A DNA stretch of 61,216 nt from a virus, in IMG/VR virus record IMGVR_UViG_3300022221_000265, positions 1 to 61,216 of that record; one strand, 5' to 3'. The notes under the pieces were generated by a model. The model was not told the origin of the DNA. It ran no database searches and saw only the letters and a program-made list of their open reading frames with translations. Positions 48,230-56,976 of this stretch are shown in pieces. A program made the translations under genes and the position numbers. How positions within the stretch are numbered: the stretch's first letter is position 1; each line of letters begins with the position of its first letter.

Positions 48230-49169
48230 GAGAGACCTCGACCTGGTCGGTGATGTCACGGCCTCCTGATTCGTCCAGGCTGTTTTTGATCAGTTGTTCA
48301 AGCTTAGCCACCTGGTCAATTGATTTTTGTTGAAACTCCAGAGCTGATTGTTTCTCGTTTTCCTCGTTTGAAAGAAAACCCTGCATGATCTCCTGCTCGT
48401 CCTGCGCCTTGGGAGTCATCGACATATCACCCAGGGCCATGTTGTTCTTGGCCAGCATCTCGATCAGTCGTTTAAGTAAAGGGTGCTCGGAGTGTTCGAG
48501 AAGTTGCTCCTCCTCCTCGGTCTCGGGGTTAAGGTACTTAACAAAATGCACTCCCCCGTCCTTGTCGCCATGCCATACCGGCGCCACCAGATCCACGCCG
48601 TCACGGGCCAGCAGATAAATGATCTCATCCATAATCGTCTGGAACGCTGCTTGACGATGCCCCACTATTGTTTTGATGACACTCGGATCGCCGCTTTGAA
48701 ATGCGGCCGCAAACTTGGCAAACACCTCCACCTTTGAGAGACAAACCCGATAAGGCAGACAAGTCTCATCCTCCAGGTGGATACATTCATCGCATTGAGG
48801 ATAACGGCCAGGCCTGGCCGGGAAAAACATGGAGGTATTTGCATAGCTGCCATGTTTAAGGGCGTTAAGGCGGGTAAATTGCGCCTCCTGGGGAGTGGGG
48901 TGCCCTTTTAAGTTCGCCGCTGACGCGGCCCGCCCTTCGGGTGAAGTTGGCCCAGTCGCATGCGAATGGGCCTTAAAAATATTAACCTCCCAGGCAGCTT
49001 GTGCAGCCTCATGGGAGCAGTGCGGACAGGTGGCATAATATGCCCATGGATGCCAGGGCCGCTCCTCAGCGTCCTCGACACGCTCCGGAGTGGCTTCAAA
49101 CCTATGCCCACAAGAACACAAAAAATGGATAGTATCCGCAGGCTTATCATCAGATCGAGACTTTCCCAT
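48222..49169 (-). CDS. Terminase small subunit-like zinc protein
   Basis: 315 residues. The N-terminal zinc ribbon (FLCSCGHRFE ... ATCPHCSHEAA), then ATGPTSPEGRAASAANLKG, a second Cys set (YPQCDECIHLEDETCLPYRV) and a helical C-terminus are typical of small terminase subunits or their fused partners. It recognises the packaging site. First gene of the late region, with start at 49169 just 27 bases after a promoter element. Confidence 0.75.
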   Translation of the reverse strand: MGKSRSDDKPADTIHFLCSCGHRFEATPERVEDAEERPWHPWAYYATCPHCSHEAAQAAWEVNIFKAHSHATGPTSPEGRAASAANLKGHPTPQEAQFTRLNALKHGSYANTSMFFPARPGRYPQCDECIHLEDETCLPYRVCLSKVEVFAKFAAAFQSGDPSVIKTIVGHRQAAFQTIMDEIIYLLARDGVDLVAPVWHGDKDGGVHFVKYLNPETEEEEQLLEHSEHPLLKRLIEMLAKNNMALGDMSMTPKAQDEQEIMQGFLSNEENEKQSALEFQQKSIDQVAKLEQLIKNSLDESGGRDITDQVEVSRV

Positions 49170-49195
49170 CCTCCCAAGTCTGGCCAGCCCCCCCT

Positions 49196-49221
49196 GACAA
49201 AAACAGGGCCAGCCCGGTTAT
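49196..49221 (-). promoter_or_regulatory. Late promoter element, copy 1 (terminase operon)
   Basis: Minus strand ATAACC, then CGGGCTGGCCCTGTTTTTGTC. It shares 15 straight bases (GGCCCTGTTTTTGTC) with the two other copies, but differs in five bases between ATAACC and this core. The spacing GG-N10-GT also resembles a weak sigma-54 promoter. The TerS start is 27 bases downstream. Confidence 0.65.
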
Positions 49222-49228
49222 CAGGCAC

Positions 49229-49253
49229 AAAAAAAGGCGAGCCGGAGCTCGCC
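49229..49253 (-). terminator. Terminator upstream of the late region
   Basis: GGCGAGC-TCCG-GCTCGCC with seven T on the minus strand. It stops leftward transcription coming from the right end just before the promoter element, which isolates the late operon from host and passenger transcription. Confidence 0.8.
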
Positions 49254-49358
49254 TTTCCTGAAAATTAACAACCCTGTGAGGTCAGCAACAGATTACAACT
49301 ACTAAGCCACCCGAGCAAGCCCAGAGGGCAAAACCAGCCTCAATTTTTTGGTGCCCAG

Positions 49359-49379
49359 TTCGCCCGTCTCGGGGAGCCA
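49359..49379 (+). repeat. Attachment-core-like site, one mismatch
   Basis: CGCCCGTCTCGGGGAGCCA matches the last bases of tRNA-Asn except for one C-to-T change and a change before the core. It lies between the late region and the core at 49486-49503. It could be an older or alternative right end. The sequence between these two sites holds no gene. Confidence 0.55.
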
Positions 49380-49421
49380 CTTCCTAGTTACACCAAGTAT
49401 CTCAATCACTTAGTTTCTTAT

Positions 49422-49452
49422 AAAAATTTACTCCATTTCGGGGTAAATTTTT
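49422..49452. other. AT-rich 13-bp hairpin near the right end
   Basis: AAAAATTTACTCC and GGGGTAAATTTTT pair over 13 positions (one G-U pair) around ATTTC. T and A runs on both sides make it a bidirectional terminator; it could also be an arm site for the recombinase. It lies 33 bases before the core at 49486. Confidence 0.5.
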
Positions 49453-49485
49453 TTCATTCAAATACAGTGTATTATATGGGCCAAT

Positions 49486-49503
49486 GGTTCGAGCCCGTCC
49501 CGG
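49486..49503 (+). repeat. Right attachment core of the prophage (internal)
   Basis: GGTTCGAGCCCGTCCCGG is identical to tRNA-Asn 3656-3673 but is followed by ACTAGCG instead of GGAGCCA. If this is the prophage's right end, the recombinase frame in the excised circle would end after GTGSNHWPI, a natural length. Everything from 49504 to 50984 would then be a second element. Confidence 0.6.
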
Positions 49504-49522
49504 ACTAGCGTATTTCGCAACT

Positions 49523-49717
49523 ATGAACCAATTCAAGGACATGACCAAAAAGAAACGATCTCCAGCTATTAATGTTAAAAAGATGAAGGTTTCCGATAAC
49601 CTGAAACCTGGCGAGCGAGTTAATGTCTCAGCGAAAATGGTAATGGCATTTTTTGGGGATGAATTAATGAGGGAGCTTACAAAAAGGACTCAGGCAAAGA
49701 GTAAGAAAAAAAGTTAG
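49523..49717 (+). CDS. Small basic protein, paralogue of the 18032 gene
   Basis: 64 residues from ATG 49523 (an ATG at 49541 is also possible). A basic N-terminus (MTKKKRSPAINVKKMK) and the shared core SDNLKPGERVNVSAKMVMAF then FGDELMREL, ending in a KSKKKS tail. It begins 20 bases after the core at 49486-49503, on the plus strand, and has no strong ribosome site. The relation to the prophage gene at 18032 suggests one was copied from the other or both from a common helper family. Confidence 0.65.
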   Translation: MNQFKDMTKKKRSPAINVKKMKVSDNLKPGERVNVSAKMVMAFFGDELMRELTKRTQAKSKKKS

Positions 49718-49827
49718 AGTATTAGCTATTTTAAAGCGCATGCTGTAACTGCCAAACTTCGGCGGTCCATTAGCTTAGCGTATCGAAAGCTTTACTTTTT
49801 TCATTGATGACTTTACGGTAATTTAAA

Positions 49828-50745
49828 ATGGGCGTGATAAGAAAATCAGACCCTGAAACAGGGGTGGTCACAACAAAATGCGATACATGGGATGACTTCA
49901 TCTCCGAAATGAGGATCGACGAAGGACGATATATTGGTGATCATATATACCGTGGACATGGAAGCCTAAGTTGGAAACTAGCATCAGTTTTTGAGCGTTG
50001 GATTGATGGACTGAAACAAGGAAATCCAGAGCAAATTATAAGCGATCTGTTTTCAGTTGGAGCACTTGAAAAATTTAGAAATCTATATCTTAAGCCCTTC
50101 ATGTATTTTGCTCAGCGAATTCCAGGCGAACAACTTCCAGATAAAGATGATATTGACGCTTGGCTTGCGCTTGGTAGGCATCACGGACTCATTACACCAA
50201 TTCTGGACTGGAGTCGAAGCCCGTATATTGCTGCCTATTTTGCTAGTATGGAATCCTTCAAAATTGCAGCAGATAAACACCGCCTATTTATAGCTGAAAA
50301 ACACGGCGTGGATGCAGCCAATAAATACGGACCTACATTTGACAGCGTAATGATGGGAATGGGCGGTCCAACTTTACTCCCCCATGAGCCATTCACAATT
50401 TGGGCATTAGCATGCCACGACGATACCTTTATCAAGGATGAATTCAGGCTCTTAGATAAGCCAGAGTTCAGAAATGACAGACTTCACGCTCAGCGGGGAT
50501 TATTCACATTCCTCACACATGATGTACATGTCGATGTAGAAAACTACTTAGCTAGTCGCAATCTAGGCAATCGGTTAGAAAAGTTCATCGTGCCTGGCCA
50601 AGAAGCTGGGAAAGTGCTTCATGACTTGAATCTTATGGGAATCAACAAAGCTGCTTTATTCCCTGATATAACCGGAGCTGCCATGCAAGCAAATATGAGC
50701 TCACATAGATTTAATCATGGTTCAGATAGACGTCCACAAAACTAG
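49828..50745 (+). CDS. FRG-domain protein
   Basis: 305 residues. IYRGHGSLSWKLASVFERWI (the F-R-G type motif as YRGHG), ALGRHHGLITPILDWSRSPY, IAAYFA, NDRLHAQRGLFTFLTHDVHV and GINKAALFPDITGAAMQAN are the FRG signature. The family occurs in prophages and defence-rich islands; its biochemistry is not settled. It is AT-richer than the prophage and lies alone with a small paralogue gene between attachment cores. A role in phage defence or in element maintenance is possible. Confidence 0.8.
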   Translation: MGVIRKSDPETGVVTTKCDTWDDFISEMRIDEGRYIGDHIYRGHGSLSWKLASVFERWIDGLKQGNPEQIISDLFSVGALEKFRNLYLKPFMYFAQRIPGEQLPDKDDIDAWLALGRHHGLITPILDWSRSPYIAAYFASMESFKIAADKHRLFIAEKHGVDAANKYGPTFDSVMMGMGGPTLLPHEPFTIWALACHDDTFIKDEFRLLDKPEFRNDRLHAQRGLFTFLTHDVHVDVENYLASRNLGNRLEKFIVPGQEAGKVLHDLNLMGINKAALFPDITGAAMQANMSSHRFNHGSDRRPQN

Positions 50746-50965
50746 CTACTCGAATAATCATATAGCTAATGCTCTATAAACTCAGACTAAATTGGAAGGT
50801 TAATATAGTGAGGTTGTACTCTGAGTCTGTCTGACAGCTTTATTCGGAGTGATTTTATTTTAACAAGCAATTTGGCCTATGGCACACATAAAGAACGCTT
50901 AGAGCCGTCCTTATTTCGGCAGAATTGGGGGAGTAACTGAATTCTGAGGGTTTTGGTTCGTAGTA

Positions 50966-50984
50966 AGCCCGTCCCGGGGAGCCA
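50966..50984 (+). repeat. Outer right attachment core, original tRNA-Asn 3' end
   Basis: AGCCCGTCCCGGGGAGCCA is identical to the tRNA end at 3662-3680 and is followed by a tRNA-type terminator. It is thus the host side of the integration. The bases left of it (ttggttcgtagta) come from the element. The 220 bases from 50746 to here hold no gene. Confidence 0.85.
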
Positions 50985-50999
50985 AACACTAATTCACTA

Positions 51000-51024
51000 A
51001 ACCAGCTTTCAAGCTGGTTTTTTT
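51000..51024 (+). terminator. Original terminator of tRNA-Asn
   Basis: AACCAGCTT-TC-AAGCTGGTT followed by seven T on the plus strand. It is now 47 kb from the tRNA gene because of the insertion. Bases 51025-51153 after it hold no gene. Confidence 0.85.
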
Positions 51025-51153
51025 ATGGCTGAGATTTAAACTGCTCAAACCGCATCGGGGTGGGCAAACACTTCCTTTTTTATTTTTTTGAGTTATGCCA
51101 ATTTGCTAACTACACAAATTGTATATCTCGCCCGAGATAATTAACAAGATCAA

Positions 51154-51179
51154 AAAAACCAGACTAAAGCCTGGTTTTT
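51154..51179 (-). terminator. Terminator of the polysaccharide operon (galU)
   Basis: AAAAACCAG and CTGGTTTTT pair over nine bases with an 8-base loop and a T7 run on the minus strand, 44 bases past the galU stop. It also works in the plus direction. Confidence 0.8.
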
Positions 51180-51222
51180 ACTGATTGCAGACATATTTGT
51201 ATGTCGGCTTAAACTACTATTT

Positions 51223-52095
51223 CTATACAACAAGACTCTTTAAATACATCTCAAACTCTGATTTGAGTTCATCATGTTTCAAACCGTACTCTACCGTAGC
51301 CTGTAAATAGCCTAATTTACTACCACAGTCATAACGCTTACCTGTAAATGGGTATGCATATACATCCTCTTCATTCATTAACGCAGCAATTGCATCCGTT
51401 AATTGAATTTCATTCCCTGCTCCGCGCTTTGTAACTTTAAGATATTTGAATATAGTAGATGTTAGGATATACCTGCCTACAACAGCTTGTGTAGAAGGAG
51501 CTACATCTGGTTTTGGCTTTTCTACTATTTCCTGAATTTTTGCCATTCCACCATCTGTGCTAGCTGTCTTGACTATACCATATTTGTCAGTTTCATCCTG
51601 TTCAACTTCCTCAACCCCTAAAATACTGGAGTGGGTTTTTTCATATTTTGATACCATCTGTTTCATACATGAATTAGCCCCCCCATCAATTAAATCGTCT
51701 GCCAAAATAACAGCAAAAGGGTCATTACCAACTACAGGTTCAGCACATAGTACTGCGTGCCCAAGGCCTAAAGCCTCTGCTTGTCGAATATAGATACACG
51801 ATACATGTTCAGGAATAATGCCTCTAACCATATCCAGAAGCTTTGTCTTATTCTTTGCCTCAAGCTCCGCTTCCAACTCATATGCCTTGTCAAAATGGTC
51901 TGGAATTGAGCGTTTATTTCTACCTGTTACAAAAATCATTTGATCAATCCCCGCAGAGACAGCTTCTTCTACTGCATACTGAATAAGCGGCTTATCAACA
52001 ATTGGTAGCATCTCTTTAGGGCTGGCTTTGGTAGCAGGTAAAAATCTGGTTCCCATGCCAGCAACAGGGAATACGGCTTTTCTAATGGTTTTCAT
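51223..52095 (-). CDS. galU: UTP-glucose-1-phosphate uridylyltransferase
   Basis: 290 residues. Makes UDP-glucose from UTP and glucose-1-phosphate for surface glycans. The N-terminal motif [20 protein letters not shown] binds the nucleotide; [20 protein letters not shown] and ILADDLID with the metal-binding Asp follow. Last gene of the minus-strand polysaccharide cluster, six bases after ugd, feeding it substrate. Confidence 0.95.
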   Translation of the reverse strand: MKTIRKAVFPVAGMGTRFLPATKASPKEMLPIVDKPLIQYAVEEAVSAGIDQMIFVTGRNKRSIPDHFDKAYELEAELEAKNKTKLLDMVRGIIPEHVSCIYIRQAEALGLGHAVLCAEPVVGNDPFAVILADDLIDGGANSCMKQMVSKYEKTHSSILGVEEVEQDETDKYGIVKTASTDGGMAKIQEIVEKPKPDVAPSTQAVVGRYILTSTIFKYLKVTKRGAGNEIQLTDAIAALMNEEDVYAYPFTGKRYDCGSKLGYLQATVEYGLKHDELKSEFEMYLKSLVV

Positions 52096-52101
52096 TTATA
52101 A

Positions 52102-53430
52102 TTAAACTTTACTTCTTCCAATTGAATAATACTGAAAGCCCAAATTTTTCATCATTTCGGGATCGTAAATATTCCTCCCATCAAAAATGACTGAATCAGC
52201 TAGAGATGATTTAACTTTATCAAAATCTGGGCTTCTAAAAGCACTCCACTCAGTAATAACGATTAGAGCATCTGCTCCTTCCAAAGCTTGCTCAGGTGAG
52301 TCACAAAGCCTTAAATCTTTATGATTACCATAGATTCTTGTTGTCTCCTCCATGGCTTTGGGATCATAAGCCTGAACTGAAGCTCCGCTTTCCCATAATC
52401 TCTCAATAAGAACACGACTAGGTGCCTCTCTCATGTCATCAGTATTAGGTTTAAATGAAAGCCCCCATAGAGCAAATTTTTTACCTTTCAACTTATTGTC
52501 ATAATGTTGAGATATTTTATTATATAAAACTTCTTTTTGACTGGCATTGACATCTTCTACACTATTTAGAAGACGTGGTGTATACCCGTACTGTTCAGCA
52601 GTTCTCGCTAGAGCATTAACATCTTTAGGAAAACAAGAGCCACCATAACCTGCACCAGGATATATGAAGTGATAACCAATTCGTGGATCTGAACCAATCC
52701 CAATTCTTACATTTTCAATATCTGCACCAGTCCTTTCTGCAATATTTGACAACTCATTCATGAAACTTATTTTTGTAGCCAACATGGCATTTGCAGCATA
52801 TTTGGTCAGCTCTGCAGATTTAACATCCATAATCACAAGACGATCATGATTACGATTAAAGGGTGCATACAAACTCTTAAGTATTTCTGCAGTCCTTACG
52901 TTTTCAGTACCAATAACAATACGATCAGGTTTCATGAAATCTTCTAATGCAGCACCTTCCTTCAGGAACTCTGGGTTTGATACCACGTCAAAATCAACAT
53001 TAAGTCCTCTAGTGCTTAAGACTGACTTTATCTCAGATTCAACTTTATCAGCGGTTCCTATAGGAACTGTGGATTTATCAATAACAATTTTATATTCTTC
53101 CATATGCTCACCAATACTTTTAGCAACAGCCAAAACGTATTGAAGATCAGCCGAACCATCCTCATCTGGAGGGGTGCCTACAGCAATAAACTGGAACAAC
53201 CCATGATCAACACCCTGCTTGATATCTGTAGTAAAAGAAAGGCGACCTGATTCAATATTTTTCTTCACAAGTTCATCAAGACCAGGCTCATATATAGGTA
53301 TTCCACCTGAATTCAATAGGTCTATCTTTGATTTATCTATATCAACACAGATAACATCATTCCCCACCTCAGCCAAACATGTCCCTGTTACAAGTCCAAC
53401 ATATCCTGAACCAAAGATTGTGACTTTCAT
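52102..53430 (-). CDS. ugd: UDP-glucose 6-dehydrogenase
   Basis: 442 residues. Oxidises UDP-glucose to UDP-glucuronate with [23 protein letters not shown] is the NAD-binding start; the catalytic Cys is in [16 protein letters not shown]; a C-terminal UDP-binding domain ([18 protein letters not shown]) follows. It is upstream of galU in the same unit and supplies uronic acid for the polysaccharide. Confidence 0.95.
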   Translation of the reverse strand: MKVTIFGSGYVGLVTGTCLAEVGNDVICVDIDKSKIDLLNSGGIPIYEPGLDELVKKNIESGRLSFTTDIKQGVDHGLFQFIAVGTPPDEDGSADLQYVLAVAKSIGEHMEEYKIVIDKSTVPIGTADKVESEIKSVLSTRGLNVDFDVVSNPEFLKEGAALEDFMKPDRIVIGTENVRTAEILKSLYAPFNRNHDRLVIMDVKSAELTKYAANAMLATKISFMNELSNIAERTGADIENVRIGIGSDPRIGYHFIYPGAGYGGSCFPKDVNALARTAEQYGYTPRLLNSVEDVNASQKEVLYNKISQHYDNKLKGKKFALWGLSFKPNTDDMREAPSRVLIERLWESGASVQAYDPKAMEETTRIYGNHKDLRLCDSPEQALEGADALIVITEWSAFRSPDFDKVKSSLADSVIFDGRNIYDPEMMKNLGFQYYSIGRSKV

Positions 53431-53589
53431 AAAATCTCCATTTGAAATTTATAAATGAACTGTTTTTTACAGCGCAACAAACTATTTCGCTATATTATAG
53501 TGCGATTATACATTAAGTAGTTTATGTAACAATATGTTAGAACAGATTTATTTAATACATATAAATATTTCGTGTTGTACAAAATGTAC

Positions 53590-55563
53590 TCAATGAAGAG
53601 GCTTTTGAGGTATAACATTACTATCCGACTTCTTTACATCTTCGCTACTCTCGGGGTGTTTTGATTTTGAGAGTTTCTGATTTTCCCAAACTGGATCTGT
53701 GGTTTGTGATTTTGGGTTAAACTCAATTACCGCATCTTTCAAAATAGCGACAACATTTTCGGCATCAAAATTCATACAGCTTTTCTCAAATAATTTAAGA
53801 TATTGAATTACAACATCGTAAGGTAACTCATTTTCTTCAGCTCTCATTATCTTCGGATGTTCAGTTCCTGAGGCGTTATCGCCTATTAGCAATTCCTCAT
53901 ATAGCTTTTCGCCCGGTCGAAGCCCTGTATATTTTATTTCTATTCCGCTTCGCCGACCCGCATCATCCTTAACATCGTGACCACTTAGATGGATCATACT
54001 TCTTGCTAAATCTACAATCTTAACTGGTTCTCCCATATCAAGCACAAATACGTCCCCACCTTCACCCATTGTAGACGCCTGTAAAACCAGTTGAGAAGCT
54101 TCCGATATTGTCATGAAATATCTTGTGATTTCTGGGTGAGTAACTGTTACCGGCCCACCTTTTCTTATTTGCCCCCTAAATAATGGTACAACAGACCCTG
54201 ATGAACCAAGGACATTACCAAATCTCACCATTGAAAAAATTGGTTTAGTATATTTCCTAGCTAAAGCCTGTAATACTAATTCAGCCATTCGTTTTGTTGC
54301 CCCCATTACATTTGTTGGACGAACGGCTTTATCTGTAGATATGAGAATAAATTTCTCGATATTCGCAGCAATTGCTGCTTCAGCACATCTCCATGTACCA
54401 ATTACATTATTCCATACTCCCTCTATAGGGTTTGATTCTACTAATGGAACATGTTTATAAGCAGCAGCATGATATATTACCTGTATATTCAGAGATTTTA
54501 ATACTGTTTCTACTTTTTCTTTATTTGTAATGGAGCCCAAAACAGGAATGATATCTATTAATTTATTTTTCTCATTCATGTTTAACTCTGAATCAATTTT
54601 ATAGAGCGCAAACTCACTTAGCTCAAACAAAACAAGTCTTTTTGGTGAAAATCTAACAATTTGTCTACACAATTCTGACCCAATTGACCCTCCTGCACCA
54701 CTAACAAATATTGACTTTCCACGAATACTAGAATCGAGCAATGGTTCTCTTGGTGAAACAACATCTCTACCTAACAAATCTTCAATTTTAATTTCTGTAA
54801 TATCACTGACATTTGCTTTGCCAGACAGCAACTCTACCATCCCAGGCACCGATTTAATTTGTACTGGGTAGGGTTCAAGTTTTTCTAAAATCTCATAACG
54901 ACGTTTATGTGTTACAGACGGCAAGGCCAGCAGAACATCTTTTACATTATATTTATCAACTAATTGTTGTAATTTATCTGAAGGATAAACTTTTATACCG
55001 TGAATCTCACTGCCATATAAATCAGTATTATCATCAAGAAAAGCAACAGGTCTGTAATCATTACCAATCTGTAAGATTTTTGTAATTTCTGCACCTGTTG
55101 CCCCTGCGCCGTAAACCACAACAGATTGTTTATAATTATCTACCGCACTAGCATGCAGCAGACTACGTATAAAAAATCGACTTCCACCTATAAATAAAAA
55201 ACTAATCCCCCAAAATAAAATAAATACCGACCTAGGTATCCCTTTTATTTCAAAGAGAATTACAAATAGAACGAACATAAATGTTAAGAGCGTAATTGCC
55301 TTGGCAATAGCTACAATCGCTTTTTGCCCTATATACCTTATTACTGCACGATACAATCCTATTCTTAAGAAAATAGGTATGCTTACGAGTGGAATAAAGA
55401 AAAACAAAGGAATGGCTTGTTTAATATTGACTGGAAACCATTCACCAAGCCTGATTGAAAAAGCTAACCATATTGCACATGACAACAATATCATATCAAA
55501 CAATATCAATATTATTTTTTTATAATTTGGCGATATGGTGGCAATTAATCCAGAGATATTCAT
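53590..55563 (-). CDS. Membrane-anchored nucleotide-sugar 4,6-dehydratase, WbpM/CapD type
   Basis: 657 residues. Four N-terminal membrane helices (1-140), a first Rossmann region (VVVYGAGATGAEITKILQIG) and a catalytic Rossmann domain (FVSGAGGSIGSELCRQI, LISTDKAVRPTNVMGATKR). In place of the Tyr of the usual YxxxK there is Met (NVMGATK), as in the WbpM/PglF large dehydratases. It converts UDP-GlcNAc to a 4-keto-6-deoxy sugar, a step to bacillosamine or QuiNAc-type sugars. Confidence 0.9.
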   Translation of the reverse strand: MNISGLIATISPNYKKIILILFDMILLSCAIWLAFSIRLGEWFPVNIKQAIPLFFFIPLVSIPIFLRIGLYRAVIRYIGQKAIVAIAKAITLLTFMFVLFVILFEIKGIPRSVFILFWGISFLFIGGSRFFIRSLLHASAVDNYKQSVVVYGAGATGAEITKILQIGNDYRPVAFLDDNTDLYGSEIHGIKVYPSDKLQQLVDKYNVKDVLLALPSVTHKRRYEILEKLEPYPVQIKSVPGMVELLSGKANVSDITEIKIEDLLGRDVVSPREPLLDSSIRGKSIFVSGAGGSIGSELCRQIVRFSPKRLVLFELSEFALYKIDSELNMNEKNKLIDIIPVLGSITNKEKVETVLKSLNIQVIYHAAAYKHVPLVESNPIEGVWNNVIGTWRCAEAAIAANIEKFILISTDKAVRPTNVMGATKRMAELVLQALARKYTKPIFSMVRFGNVLGSSGSVVPLFRGQIRKGGPVTVTHPEITRYFMTISEASQLVLQASTMGEGGDVFVLDMGEPVKIVDLARSMIHLSGHDVKDDAGRRSGIEIKYTGLRPGEKLYEELLIGDNASGTEHPKIMRAEENELPYDVVIQYLKLFEKSCMNFDAENVVAILKDAVIEFNPKSQTTDPVWENQKLSKSKHPESSEDVKKSDSNVIPQKPLH

Positions 55564-55719
55564 ATATGGCTTCTATTGATGATAATTAAAATTTGATTTA
55601 TTTTCATAGTATATATCATATTTTTACTGATGGTTTTTATCGGTATTTATATATACACAGTATACTATTGCGTGTTTTATCTATAACACATTAATAATTA
55701 TAGAATTTTTTAATAATTA

Positions 55720-56757
55720 TTACAGTTCTTGTTGCTCATCAGCACCAGCTTTATATTTTATTGCTATTATTAGAAGGGGTAAATAAGCAATTATAACGCC
55801 AAGCATACCGTCTATTCTCTTACTCGCAACCAGGTATGCCAAGGGAAACAACCAAAATAAGTTTATTGCTCCAACGGCTAGTGATACTTTAGTATGAGAT
55901 TTGTATTTACGTGAAATGTATTGATAGGCATGGTTACGGTGTGCTTTATGAAGCTTCTCTTTCCTAATTAATCGTCTGATGAGAGTAGTTGTAGCATCAA
56001 CAACAAAAACTCCAATGAGTATAATCCACCCCCAAAATAATTCTTCTGCAAACCAAGCTGCCTGTAATGAAAACACACCTAAAGTCATTCCGAGAAATCC
56101 ACTTCCAACATCGCCCATGAATATTTTTGCTGTTGGAAAGTTCCAGAACAAAAACCCTAATACAGCAAAACTTAAGATTAGTGGCATCACCCAGTTACTA
56201 GTATCAGGAAAAAACAAAAGGTAAAGTAAAGTTCCACCTAAGCATACTGTAATTGCCTCTATCCCTGCTATTCCATTAATCCCGTCCATAAAATTAAACA
56301 AATTCAACAACCACACCAGACAAATTGCAGCTAGCACATACCCCCAATATCCTAATTCAAGGGTATAGCCAAATATGACAACGGAATCCAAACCACCCTG
56401 CATGACTAATGCCATAATAACTGCAACAAAATGTAAGAGTAGTCTCCACCTTGCTTTTACATGACTATGGTCATCAAGCCAACCGACTATTGCAATAATA
56501 CTGCCAGGTGCGAAAATCATCCAAAAATTCGTCGAGTCAAGTATATTTTGCAGCCAAAAAACAACTGACATTAATAATGTCACAATAACGACTGAACCTC
56601 CTCCTCCATTAGGAGTCGCCATGGTATGTGAGCTACGATTATTTGGGATTGCAAGAAGGCTCTTATCGATAGCATAACGCCTAATAAAACCTGTAAGCAT
56701 ATATGCTACGATACTAACAAACAGACACCATACTAATATGGAAACATTATTATGCAA
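55720..56757 (-). CDS. Undecaprenyl-phosphate sugar-1-phosphate transferase, WecA/WbpL type
   Basis: 345 residues, about ten membrane helices. WLDDHSHVKARWRLLLHFVA, LFNFMDGINGIAGIEAIT and FLFWNFPTAKIFMGDVGSGF are the MraY/WecA family motifs with the catalytic Asp residues and GDVGS. It links the first sugar phosphate to undecaprenyl phosphate in the inner membrane, starting the O-antigen or exopolysaccharide unit. ATG at 56757; an AT-rich 219-base gap precedes it. Confidence 0.9.
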   Translation of the reverse strand: MHNNVSILVWCLFVSIVAYMLTGFIRRYAIDKSLLAIPNNRSSHTMATPNGGGGSVVIVTLLMSVVFWLQNILDSTNFWMIFAPGSIIAIVGWLDDHSHVKARWRLLLHFVAVIMALVMQGGLDSVVIFGYTLELGYWGYVLAAICLVWLLNLFNFMDGINGIAGIEAITVCLGGTLLYLLFFPDTSNWVMPLILSFAVLGFLFWNFPTAKIFMGDVGSGFLGMTLGVFSLQAAWFAEELFWGWIILIGVFVVDATTTLIRRLIRKEKLHKAHRNHAYQYISRKYKSHTKVSLAVGAINLFWLFPLAYLVASKRIDGMLGVIIAYLPLLIIAIKYKAGADEQQEL

Positions 56758-56976
56758 AGATCACCAGTATTGTTTAATTGTTAACATACACATCTTAACG
56801 CTATTTTGATATTCAAAATATTTCATAAAGCATAAAACTTAATGCTATTCATTATTGATTAATGTTAATGTTTTGCTATGGAATTGCTAATTCTAACTGA
56901 AAAATATCACTTATCAATTCTATTGGATGATCAGCTAACTAAGACTTGATATATAGCCATCATTTTTTTGGATTAT

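Noticed and set aside
3681-49503. Mu-like transposable phage
   Set aside because: Head genes resemble Mu, but there is no MuA/MuB transposase; integration is in a tRNA with recombinases, and the tail is non-contractile.
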